Shown here: positions 1 through 7,647 of the stretch, piece by piece
Layout of the letters: each line of letters begins with the position of its first letter
Numbering within the stretch: position 1 is the stretch's first letter
Assembly (NCBI GenBank): GCA_024102635.1
Contig: JAGFJO010000059.1
Location: 1-64,000, forward strand
DNA length: 64,000 bases
Reading direction: 5' to 3'
Source: Deltaproteobacteria bacterium
Lineage (GTDB): Bacteria; Bdellovibrionota_C; UBA2361; JAGFJO01
Program-made: the position numbers and the translations under genes
Notes under the pieces: model-generated
What the model was told of the DNA's origin: nothing
The model's database searches: none
Seen by the model: only the letters and a program-made list of their open reading frames with translations

Positions 1-930
1 CAGAGCGACTTCAAAGCGGGAGAGTACAATACGGTCGTAGTCGGCTTCGAGACGGAGCATGAGCAGGGCAGCAGCTATCTTAGCAGCGACTCGGCATTCG
101 GGCCTTTTGATACCTCATTCGGTGAGCGAAGTCAGCACAATAATGCCGGATTTCTGGAGGACCAGCTTATCTACGGAGAACATGTCGGCGCAACTTTTGG
201 AATCCGGATCGACGATAACAGTAAGTCCGGTTCAGAGGTCACCTGGAAAGCGGCGCCCTCCTACCTTATCGTTGAGAGCGGCACGCGTCTCAAAGGTTCT
301 GTAGGAACGGGATTCAAGGCGCCATCATTATTCCAGCTGTATTCGGAGTTCGGCAGACAGGACCTTCAGCCCGAGGAGAGCTTGGGGTGGGATGTAGGAT
401 TGGAGCAGCAACTGCCGGAGGGAATAATTGTGGATGTAACGTACTTCCGCAACGAGTTTGATAATCTGATAAACTTTGATCCTGGCACTTTCATTTTTGA
501 AAACATCGCCGAGGCCGAGACGTCGGGTTTTGAAGCTGTTCTCCGCTACAAATTCATGGAGAATGGAGTTCTGCGCGCCGTTTATACATACACCGATTCG
601 GAAGATAATATTACCGGGATGTCGCTTCTTAGGCGTCCTAAAAATAAGTATGCGTTGGGCGCTCGGTTCTCTCCCGCTCAAGGGTGGAATATCGACATTA
701 GCTGCGCCTACTATGGGCCGCGATTTGACAACGATTTCTCCACTTTTCCGGCGCAAAGGGTGAAATTGGGAGGGTACACGCTCTACAATGTCGCAGCCTC
801 TTATGATATAACTGAGAATTTGGAGCTGTTCGTTCGTGGAGAGAACCTTAGCGACAAGGAGTACGAGGAAGTTTTTGGCTTTGGTGAACCGGGACTTGCA
901 ATTTATGGCGGCGTCAGGCTTCACACTTAA
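1..930 (+). CDS. TonB-dependent outer-membrane receptor, BtuB-like (C-terminal part)
   Basis: The reading frame is open at the left edge and ends with TAA at 928-930, so only the last 309 codons of a beta-barrel receptor are visible. Alternating amphipathic strands, a GTGFKAPSLFQLYSEFG stretch followed by DLQPEES, and a C-terminal NLSDKEYEEVFGFGEPG segment ending near an aromatic-flanked strand are typical of the TonB-dependent receptor barrel, most like BtuB or other small-chelate receptors. It would carry corrinoid or a metal chelate across the outer membrane using TonB energy. The next four genes are TonB, a periplasmic binding protein, an ATPase and a permease, which supports one uptake operon. 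The plug domain, TonB box and any upstream riboswitch lie outside the window, so the substrate is inferred. Confidence 0.88.
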   Translation, partial: QSDFKAGEYNTVVVGFETEHEQGSSYLSSDSAFGPFDTSFGERSQHNNAGFLEDQLIYGEHVGATFGIRIDDNSKSGSEVTWKAAPSYLIVESGTRLKGSVGTGFKAPSLFQLYSEFGRQDLQPEESLGWDVGLEQQLPEGIIVDVTYFRNEFDNLINFDPGTFIFENIAEAETSGFEAVLRYKFMENGVLRAVYTYTDSEDNITGMSLLRRPKNKYALGARFSPAQGWNIDISCAYYGPRFDNDFSTFPAQRVKLGGYTLYNVAASYDITENLELFVRGENLSDKEYEEVFGFGEPGLAIYGGVRLHT

Positions 931-1609
931 AAAAGGAGGCTACGGCGCAACTGGGATGGCGCTATCGCTACTTCTGCATCTGGTAGTTATAGCGTTTTTA
1001 GTGTTAGCCGCTCAGTATAGTGCGCTTCCCGTTCTCCCGGAGATAATTCTGGTAGATGTTATAGTCCCTAATAATATCTCAGAGGGAAGGGGGGAGGCCG
1101 CCGGCAAGAGTGAAGCTGCGCGGCAGATAGAAGAACCCACTCAGCCGCTTCTGCAGAAGGAGAAGCCTCTGCCTAAAGAGAAGCAGAGACCACCGAAAGA
1201 GATACCAAGACCAAAGGCTGCTGAACCCGCTTCGACCGCGCCTGAGGCTCAGGCTCCGCCGGCGCCAGCTGCAAATGAAGGCATAGGGAGAGCGCAACTC
1301 AGCGGGAGCAATACGGGACCCGCGCCCGCATCGGGTCTACCCGGTACTCCAGGGGCTTCAGCTGGTGTGGTAAAGCCGGTCTACCCGGTTTTATCGCGCC
1401 GGTTGGGAGAGGAAGGAAAAGTCATCTTGAGCGTGCTGGTAGGGCCCGGCGGAAAACCTCTTCAAGCGCAGGTTCAACATTCCAGCGGGTACAAACGGCT
1501 CGACAAGGCGGCGGTGGATGCCGCCATGCTATCAAAGTTCCCCGTTGAGAGTGCCGCGACAGGAGGTTATGAGGTGCCTCTCACCTTTAACTTTCAACTT
1601 AATGAATGA
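905..1609 (+). CDS. tonB: TonB energy transducer
   Basis: This is an inner-membrane-anchored periplasmic protein that passes proton-motive force to the receptor encoded just upstream. The N-terminus has one membrane segment (about residues 18-38). It is followed by a long Pro/Lys/Ala-rich linker (KEKPLPKEKQRPPKEIPRPK) and a TonB C-terminal domain with YPVLSRRLGEEGKV and HSSGYKRLDKAAVDAAM. Two starts are possible: ATG at 905, overlapping the receptor by 26 nt, or ATG at 956. An AAGGAGG box at 933-939 lies closer to the second start but with a long 16-nt spacing. The aromatic residue usual in the last helix appears replaced (SKFP). The gene joins the next one by an ATGA overlap, so this TonB looks dedicated to this uptake system. 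Confidence 0.85.
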   Translation: MAASGFTLKKGGYGATGMALSLLLHLVVIAFLVLAAQYSALPVLPEIILVDVIVPNNISEGRGEAAGKSEAARQIEEPTQPLLQKEKPLPKEKQRPPKEIPRPKAAEPASTAPEAQAPPAPAANEGIGRAQLSGSNTGPAPASGLPGTPGASAGVVKPVYPVLSRRLGEEGKVILSVLVGPGGKPLQAQVQHSSGYKRLDKAAVDAAMLSKFPVESAATGGYEVPLTFNFQLNE

Positions 1610-2484
1610 CGCTAACAAAGCTTTATCCGATAGTATTGCTGCTCTCTGTTTTTATTGCGGCTGAGCATACGTACGCGGACGGGCCTCGGGATTGCAGCCG
1701 GATAGTATCACTGGCGCCTAGTATCACAGAGACTCTTTACGCAGTTGGCCTCGGGCATGAGGTGGTTGGGGTAACTCGCTACTGTCTCTTCCCTGAAGAG
1801 GCGCTGAGAAAGGAGAAAGTCGGAGGACTGCTGGATCCTAATACCGAAAGTATAGTAAGACTTAAGCCGACCTTGGCGGTTCTACCGAAGGAGCAGCGAA
1901 CTCTGGCAGCTTCCCTTGCGTCTCTTGGTATTGATGTCATGACGGCCGACCACACAGGTGTGGCGGGCATACTCTCTAGCATAAGCGAGATAGGTGCAGC
2001 GTGCTCCAGATCCGGGCAGGCCGCCGATCTGCGAAGCAGACTAGAGCACCGCCTTGAGCAAATCCGTAAGCGTGTAGATGGGCTTCCTCGCATACGCACG
2101 ATGGTCGTTGTGGGACGCGGTGATCCATCGACGAAGGGAATATATGTGTCCGGACGGGACGGATTTTACAGTGATCTGGTTTCAATAGCGGGCGGTGATA
2201 ACGTAAATACATCTGCTACGATCGCGTTCCCAATAATGTCAGCTGAAGGAATAATCTCGGTTAATCCACAGATCGTTTTTGAAATAACCTTCGGTACGGA
2301 TGTTAAACTTGCTGAATCGGAGGTTTTGAAGGAGTGGAGATATTATTCGCAGGTCGAAGCAGTTAAGAGTAATCGAATACATGTGTTTGCAGAGCACCAT
2401 ATGTCGATTCCGGGCCCGCGTTTCATAGCCGTATTGGAGAGAATGGCAAAACTGATGCATCCGGAGGCTGAATGGAAAGAGTAG
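1606..2484 (+). CDS. btuF: Periplasmic corrinoid/metal-chelate binding protein (BtuF-like)
   Basis: The product is 292 residues long with a signal peptide (about residues 1-24, hydrophobic PIVLLLSVFIAAE). It has the class III solute-binding fold: RIVSLAPSITETLYAVGLG at the N-lobe start, a VGVTRYCLFP segment, LKPTLAVL, and a C-lobe SIAGGDNVN followed by an EGIISVNPQIVFEI strand. The SLAPSxTE signature is the one shared by BtuF and related binding proteins. It should capture the ligand in the periplasm and deliver it to the permease encoded two genes later. ATG at 1606 overlaps the tonB stop (ATGA), implying translational coupling. The exact ligand (cobalamin or an iron chelate) cannot be fixed from sequence alone. 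Confidence 0.85.
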   Translation: MTLTKLYPIVLLLSVFIAAEHTYADGPRDCSRIVSLAPSITETLYAVGLGHEVVGVTRYCLFPEEALRKEKVGGLLDPNTESIVRLKPTLAVLPKEQRTLAASLASLGIDVMTADHTGVAGILSSISEIGAACSRSGQAADLRSRLEHRLEQIRKRVDGLPRIRTMVVVGRGDPSTKGIYVSGRDGFYSDLVSIAGGDNVNTSATIAFPIMSAEGIISVNPQIVFEITFGTDVKLAESEVLKEWRYYSQVEAVKSNRIHVFAEHHMSIPGPRFIAVLERMAKLMHPEAEWKE

Positions 2485-3275
2485 AAAACGGTGCTGCCGG
2501 TGATGTTGTTATGGCGATTGAATCTCTCTCCCTTGATCTTGGTGGTAGAACGGTGCTAAACGGTGTCAGCTTTGACCTCCGGCGCGGCGAGTGTTTGCTG
2601 GTTCTGGGAGCAAATGGGGCAGGTAAAAGCTCGCTTCTTAAATGCCTATGCAAAATCTATAATCCCCACGCCGGCCGTATCCTCCTTAATGGCACAGATA
2701 TAGACGCCCTCACCCAGCGCGAGTTGGCTCTGCAAGTTGCCTATCTGCCTCAACAGATCCTTTCCGGCTTCCCGTTCTCGGTTTATGAGCTGGCGATGAT
2801 GGGCCGCTATGCCCATCAGCACTCACTTAAGGCTGATAGCGAGGAAGATCGTGCGGCAGTAATTGCAGCGTTGACTCAGATGGACCTTCTGCAACTTGCG
2901 GATCGCTCCGTTCAGACCTTGAGCGGTGGTGAGCGTCAGCGCGCATTGCTGGCCGCGTGTCTGGCGCAGCAGGCTCCTATATTGCTTTTGGATGAACCTA
3001 CAACGTTTCTTGATCCGCGGCACCAGCTTGAACTAAGAGAGGCTCTGCTTATGGTTAAAAAGCGTGAGAAGCTTACTCTTATGTGGGTAACCCATGACAT
3101 CAATCTCGGCGTATCGTGTGCTGACCGGGTGATAGGAATTAATGCAGGCAGGATCTGTTTCCAAGGTGCTCCTGACGAGTGCATGCGAAGTGGAGCATTA
3201 GCTTCGATATACGGGCGTGACTTCACCCTTCTTGAGCATCCACAAACGAAGCTTGGTTTTGTTGTACCGGTATGA
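2472..3275 (+). CDS. btuD: ABC transporter ATP-binding protein (BtuD/FecE type)
   Basis: This is a 267-residue cytoplasmic ATPase of the FecE/FhuC/BtuD family. Visible motifs are Walker A (GANGAGKSS), a Q-loop (LPQQILSGFPFSV), the ABC signature (LSGGERQRALLAACLAQ), Walker B (ILLLDEP) with the D-loop TTFLDP, and the switch His in VTHDINLG. It powers import through the permease of the next gene. Start at 2472 has GGAGG just upstream and overlaps the btuF stop by 13 nt. An internal ATG at 2511 is an alternative. The 3' end overlaps the permease start by ATGA. Confidence 0.88.
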   Translation: MERVENGAAGDVVMAIESLSLDLGGRTVLNGVSFDLRRGECLLVLGANGAGKSSLLKCLCKIYNPHAGRILLNGTDIDALTQRELALQVAYLPQQILSGFPFSVYELAMMGRYAHQHSLKADSEEDRAAVIAALTQMDLLQLADRSVQTLSGGERQRALLAACLAQQAPILLLDEPTTFLDPRHQLELREALLMVKKREKLTLMWVTHDINLGVSCADRVIGINAGRICFQGAPDECMRSGALASIYGRDFTLLEHPQTKLGFVVPV

Positions 3276-4282
3276 GCAAGAGGTCCGAATACACAATTTT
3301 ATTCTTTTACGTTTTGCTGACCGCGGCTCTAGTTATGGCCATGCCGTTTGTAGGAGTCTCTCAAATTCAGATACGAGACATTATTTCGGGCGCTGACCCG
3401 GCGCTATCAACCATTTTTTGGGAGCTGAGGTTGCCTCGAGTGATTCTAGCATTTGTTGTGGGGGCGGGACTTTCGCTGAGCGGAGTGATCTTCCAAGCAT
3501 TCTTTCGCAATGACCTGGCCAGCCCGTTTACCTTAGGTATTTCTAGCGCAGCGGCGCTCGGAGCGGCAGTTTACTTTAAATTTGCAGGCACCGCCCTGCT
3601 GCTAGGCATGATGGGCGCTCCGGCATCGGCTTTCATCGGTGCAATAGGAGGAATCGCATTCATATATTTACTTTCGGCTCGCGACCGCCGGCTGGAGGGC
3701 AATGGCCTTCTACTGGCGGGTGTGGCTCTTAGCTTCTTTTGTTCGAGTTTAGTGGTCTTTATTCAGTACATCGCCGACGTAGCAGAGATTTTTTCAATTA
3801 CCCGCTGGCTTATGGGGAGCGTGGAAACGATCGGCTTTGAAAAGGTCATGATGGTGACCCCAGTGGTGCTGGCGGCCGCGGCGGTAACCTTTCTTTACGG
3901 CCGGGAGCTTGATCTGATAGCCGTGGGAGACGAGTTCGCGATAAGCCGAGGTGTACGAGTGAGCCGAACGAGGCAGATACTTTTTGCCGCAGCTTGTCTT
4001 ATGGTTGCTTTGATCGTCTCATTTTGCGGCGTCATCGGATTCGTGGGAATTATGGTGCCGCACATCGCTCGCCGCCTTACCGGACTTAGCCACCGCACTC
4101 TGGCACTATCGTCATTCTTCATCGGAGGCTGTCTACTTATGGCATGTGACGCGCTTGCTCGCATTATGATAGCTCCTTCCGAGATACCGGTCGGGGTAAT
4201 TACTTCTATTATCGGAGGTCCGTTCTTCCTGCTGCTCTTAACAACAAGAGTTCATCGCCACGGGGAGGCCGTTGCCGGCTAG
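3272..4282 (+). CDS. btuC: FecCD-family ABC permease (BtuC-like)
   Basis: This 336-residue integral membrane permease has about ten hydrophobic segments. It carries the family signatures LRLPRVILAFVVGAGLSLSGVIFQAFFRNDLASPFTLGI near residues 49-85 and a cytoplasmic coupling loop (VGDEFAISRGV) with a C-terminal GFVGIMVPHIARRLTG motif. It forms the inner-membrane channel of the uptake system and would act as a homodimer with two copies of the ATPase. It is the last gene of the operon. A short GC-rich hairpin follows in the gap before the convergent deacetylase gene. Confidence 0.88.
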   Translation: MSKRSEYTILFFYVLLTAALVMAMPFVGVSQIQIRDIISGADPALSTIFWELRLPRVILAFVVGAGLSLSGVIFQAFFRNDLASPFTLGISSAAALGAAVYFKFAGTALLLGMMGAPASAFIGAIGGIAFIYLLSARDRRLEGNGLLLAGVALSFFCSSLVVFIQYIADVAEIFSITRWLMGSVETIGFEKVMMVTPVVLAAAAVTFLYGRELDLIAVGDEFAISRGVRVSRTRQILFAAACLMVALIVSFCGVIGFVGIMVPHIARRLTGLSHRTLALSSFFIGGCLLMACDALARIMIAPSEIPVGVITSIIGGPFFLLLLTTRVHRHGEAVAG

Positions 4283-4339
4283 CGGCCTGATTGGCGCTCC
4301 ATAAAGGTAGCAAACATCGCGAGAATGCAGAATCGGAGC

Positions 4340-4357
4340 GCCGGCTTCTAAGCCGGC
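4340..4357 (+). terminator. GC-rich hairpin after the uptake operon
   Basis: GCCGGCT (4340-4346) and AGCCGGC (4351-4357) form a perfect 7-bp stem with a TCTA loop in the convergent gap. No U-run follows on either strand, so terminator function is only plausible. It may instead be a small repeated hairpin, since GCTTCTAAGC also occurs at 15651-15660 and, inverted, near 47792. Confidence 0.4.
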
Positions 4358-4430
4358 TATATTCATTCTATATCTAAGGAAAGGGCGGGTTCATTACATT
4401 GAATGCAGCCGGTGGTGTATCCCATCAAGC

Positions 4431-5123
4431 TTAAAGATCAATCAACGTCTTGGCATTCGTTACCCTGAGCTGCTCCTTTACGACAAATGGCTCGGCGTAG
4501 CTCGTGCCTATCCGGTTCCCCCAATAGGCATTCTCGGTTCGCAGCTCTTCAATAAACCTGCTGTTGGCCTTATTGGTCACGAACTGGCTCTGGTATGCCG
4601 CAAGGGAGGCAAATTTGGCTTCGATTGTGTCACTCACATCAAAGAGAAAGGATGGAGTGTAATTCAGCCGAAAGTGAACCGAGAAATAGTAGAAAACCCT
4701 GCGCGGCAGATGCGGCTCGAACGGCAGGTCTGATTTTACGAATTTCGAGTAAAATCGGGCGCCGATTGAGAGGTTATGCGCCTGAAGATGATCGGGGTGG
4801 GCATCGTCCCAATAAGGCACGAAAAGAAGCGCTGGCTTGTACTCCCTAATTAGCGCTGCTACCTGCTTGCGTGTATCGACAGAATCAAACAGCTCGCGGT
4901 TTGTATTTGGAAGAGTTATCCGCTTTTTCGCGCCGATAATCTCAGCGGCGGCCGCGCTCTCGCGGGCTCTTATCTCAGGTGTGCCGAATGGGGTAGGCTC
5001 TCCATCGGTTAGGTCTACCATTACAATGGAGTACCCTGCCTTTGCGAGAGCCGCGGCGGTTCCGCCCATCCCAATCTCTATATCATCGGGATGCGCACCG
5101 ATGAGCAAAGCATCTGCGGACAT
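4431..5123 (-). CDS. LmbE/PIG-L family N-deacetylase
   Basis: This is a 230-residue zinc-dependent deacetylase that hydrolyses an N-acetyl group on a GlcNAc-type substrate. The metal and catalytic motif AHPDD lies near the N-terminus (IGAHPDDIEIGMGG), and the second His motif is DAHPDHLQAH at about residue 113. LTDGEPTPFGTPEIRARE resembles the GlcNAc-malate deacetylases (BshB1 group), but no other bacillithiol genes are visible, so that role is not claimed. ATG at 5123 is preferred over an upstream TTG at 5141, because GGGAG lies 7 nt before it. The start lies inside the upstream glycosyltransferase gene (41-nt overlap). This implies coupled expression and perhaps a shared glycoconjugate pathway. 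Confidence 0.85.
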   Translation of the reverse strand: MSADALLIGAHPDDIEIGMGGTAAALAKAGYSIVMVDLTDGEPTPFGTPEIRARESAAAAEIIGAKKRITLPNTNRELFDSVDTRKQVAALIREYKPALLFVPYWDDAHPDHLQAHNLSIGARFYSKFVKSDLPFEPHLPRRVFYYFSVHFRLNYTPSFLFDVSDTIEAKFASLAAYQSQFVTNKANSRFIEELRTENAYWGNRIGTSYAEPFVVKEQLRVTNAKTLIDL

Positions 5124-5838
5124 TCTGATACTCCCTGTCAATTACGCTTCTATAGTATGCCAAACGGTGCTCCGGATCATCCAAGCCGTTGCCGAAGCGG
5201 CGATCGAGGTTGAGATAAATTCTCTTCACGGGGATCTCTTTTACCTTCAATCCGGCGGCGCCCGCTTGAATCCAGAACTGCAAAGGCATGGCATATCCGC
5301 TTTCGGTGAGCTTCAGCGCCCCTAGGGAAGCCGTGCGATAGCCTTTGAAGCCGCAGAATGCATCTGTCAGAGTATAACAGGTAAGTTTGTTGATTTCGGA
5401 TGTTATGACCTTGTTGATACGATACCGGTCGGCTGGCGCGTCCGAACTTCCCGCCACATCGAAGAAGTAGCGGCTGCCGGATACTACATCCACCTCGCGC
5501 AGCTCTCCTAGAAAGTGCGGGATACAGCACGGCTCATGCTGAAAGTCGCAGTCCATAGTGATTACAAAATCGTATCTATTGGTTTCGGCGTATTCAAAGC
5601 CATCTATTAATGAACGTCCGTAGCCTTTGTTTTCACCATGATTGAGCACAAAAATCCGATCGTCAGCAGCCAAGGCGATCCGTTCTAGAGAGCTGTCCGT
5701 CGATCCGTCGTTAACGATTAAGATATCACCACTATAATGTCTGCGGGTTTCCTCAATCACAGGAACAATGGTCTCCTCTTCATTGAAAAGCGGAATTACC
5801 ACCAATGTTTTGCTGTCCGAATCTGGAATGAATGACAT
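5083..5838 (-). CDS. GT2 family glycosyltransferase (dolichol-phosphate-mannose-synthase-like)
   Basis: This 251-residue GT-A fold enzyme has the N-terminal VVIPLFNEEETI motif, a nucleotide-sugar loop (IVNDGSTDSS), the metal-binding MDCDFQHEP motif and a later VSGSRYF and DAFCGFKGYR region. It probably moves a sugar from a nucleotide sugar onto a lipid or glycan at the inner face of the membrane. There is no C-terminal membrane domain, as in short bacterial DPM1-like proteins. Its 3' end overlaps the start of the LmbE-type deacetylase, so one may make a sugar conjugate that the other deacetylates (inference). Confidence 0.85.
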   Translation of the reverse strand: MSFIPDSDSKTLVVIPLFNEEETIVPVIEETRRHYSGDILIVNDGSTDSSLERIALAADDRIFVLNHGENKGYGRSLIDGFEYAETNRYDFVITMDCDFQHEPCCIPHFLGELREVDVVSGSRYFFDVAGSSDAPADRYRINKVITSEINKLTCYTLTDAFCGFKGYRTASLGALKLTESGYAMPLQFWIQAGAAGLKVKEIPVKRIYLNLDRRFGNGLDDPEHRLAYYRSVIDREYQNVRRCFAHRCASR

Positions 5839-6037
5839 GCGGAGCCTGATAAAAATTTAGCGCCTGGCCCCATATCAAATGGTGGCTACTGCGCCTCTTG
5901 TTATTATACGATAATGACCAGGCGAAGGGAATTCAAGCCCGTCTGCCAAGAACTATTGCGTATATTAACCCCAAAAGATCAATAATTGTGGCGGTATGAG
6001 GCCGCTCACTCGTTATGATCACGGTTGGCTAATTGCG

Positions 6038-7423
6038 CTAGGTCTCCGGGTACGATGTACACACGCTTGTTGAGAGCGGAACCGTATTGGCCAGAGCGAT
6101 ATTTGCATCGTGTAGTTTTTGGTTGCGCTTTAGGAACGGATTAGTCTTAACTTTTACCTTTTTCAGCCGCTTTGCCACCTGAAGCCCGATCTGGCGGAGC
6201 TCCTCTGAATGAGTACGATACTCATCCAAGATCTCGGTATTGCTCACCTGTGTGCATAAAGGAGATGCAGAGCATGTATAAATCTGGGGTGGAAGAGTCC
6301 ATGACAGAACCCAATTGCGTACTTGCAAGGTATGCGCCTGCTCCAGAGTCTTCTTCGAATACTTTGCGGTCTTTTTAGAGCGATCCACGCCGGTCAGTTT
6401 CGCCACCATTTGCTTTATCAAGCGCTCATGCTGCTTTGCGCCGTGATCCAGCTCAAAACTTATCTCTGCGGTCGCGATCTTTTGGCAGGTGAGACAAACC
6501 ACTCCGTCATCGACCTGTCCGTTGCAGTCGTTATCTATTCCATCGCATTGTTCAGCTGTGGGGGGATTATCCGAGACGCACTTGCAGGCTCCGTCATACG
6601 TGCCCGGGGAACACAGTCCAATATCTCCTGTTTCACAAGTTGTGCCGGGAAGGGCCGTACCGTTTGGCACGTCTTTGCAATCCGAGCAGCTGCTGTTGTC
6701 TCCTGCGCAGACGCCACAGAGATCTTTTTTGGCAAGCCCGTTTACGGGAATAATGTCGCATTCTCCGTTAGTAGTTAGATGATCAAGAGTCAAATCAACG
6801 TCCGGACTAAGGCCATTAATGATCAACACAATCGCGCCGACTTTGGTAAAGTCCGCGGCTCCAAGTGAGCCTGGACCAGCTGCGAAATCAGTAAAAAGAA
6901 TTTCCTTTAATCCATCTTGTATTGATTCGGTCAATGGTAGGTTTACGAAGGAGAAACGCGACTCCGCATCCCAAATGTAGAAGGTAAGGTTTATTGGGGT
7001 GCCAAACGCGTAGTCAAACGATTTAATGTGCAGAACAAACCGGTCAGCATTATCTTGAGTTAGGTCGAGACTGTTTAATCCCAACGGGCTAGAAGGGAAG
7101 ATCGAGTCATCGGGGACTGAATCGCCATCCCAAACAACAATGGATTGACCTGAAACAAGCGCGTCCTGGGAATGGCGGATTAGGCCGCCGGATGTTTGAA
7201 GGTTCAAAAATCCGTCACCACTGTTGGTAATTCGCGCGTGCACTGATCGAACGCCGCCGATGATCTTCTCACCGGCAAAGGTAGCACTTGCCGGGCTATT
7301 CTTCATTGCTGTGAGCTGCTGAGTTCCCTCGAAGGCGTCAATCGTAATTGCGTCGGATCGGCCTACCAGAGCAATTTGCACAAACAGAGTTGTGAAAACC
7401 AGAATCAGATGACGAGTGCTCAT
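6038..7423 (-). CDS. Secreted Cys-rich protein with MopE-type Asp/Cys motif
   Basis: This 461-residue protein has a signal peptide (about residues 1-25) and a strong GGGGG ribosome site upstream of ATG at 7423. Residues about 27-215 look like a beta-rich extracellular domain. Residues about 225-312 are Cys-rich: CGVCAGDNSSCSDC, then CDGIDNDCNGQVDDG at about 290-304. The latter is the motif of MopE-type putative metal-binding repeats, here in one copy. The C-terminal 150 residues are Lys-rich and helical with four further cysteines. It is likely exported and may bind divalent metal. The function is not recognised. It is transcribed divergently from the PBP gene. Confidence 0.7.
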   Translation of the reverse strand: MSTRHLILVFTTLFVQIALVGRSDAITIDAFEGTQQLTAMKNSPASATFAGEKIIGGVRSVHARITNSGDGFLNLQTSGGLIRHSQDALVSGQSIVVWDGDSVPDDSIFPSSPLGLNSLDLTQDNADRFVLHIKSFDYAFGTPINLTFYIWDAESRFSFVNLPLTESIQDGLKEILFTDFAAGPGSLGAADFTKVGAIVLIINGLSPDVDLTLDHLTTNGECDIIPVNGLAKKDLCGVCAGDNSSCSDCKDVPNGTALPGTTCETGDIGLCSPGTYDGACKCVSDNPPTAEQCDGIDNDCNGQVDDGVVCLTCQKIATAEISFELDHGAKQHERLIKQMVAKLTGVDRSKKTAKYSKKTLEQAHTLQVRNWVLSWTLPPQIYTCSASPLCTQVSNTEILDEYRTHSEELRQIGLQVAKRLKKVKVKTNPFLKRNQKLHDANIALANTVPLSTSVCTSYPET

Positions 7424-7585
7424 TAAAACCCCCTAAAACTAAACTTGGCTGCCAGAATATTAATGCGGCCCCTCACAGGTGCCGATACGAAGACATGGAA
7501 TGTGCCAAGCGCCTGCGGAACGTGGTTCTACTATCAGGTAGCACGCACCTTAGCCTCGGACAAGATGTTATTTTTACAGCTAAAA

Positions 7586-7607
7586 CGCATCATTTTTTAA
7601 CGATGCG
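7586..7607. promoter_or_regulatory. Inverted repeat in the divergent promoter region
   Basis: CGCATC (7586-7591) and GATGCG (7602-7607) flank a 10-nt AT-rich spacer in the 224-bp gap between two divergent genes, 41 nt before the PBP start. The position and dyad symmetry suit a regulator site, but no regulator is known and the match may be chance. Confidence 0.25.
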
Positions 7608-7647
7608 CGATGATTATGAAATAGTTTGATCGTACATTAAGATTAAT

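Noticed and set aside
328-924. Antisense frame of 198 codons within the receptor gene
   Set aside because: It lies opposite a clear TonB-dependent receptor and has no family features.
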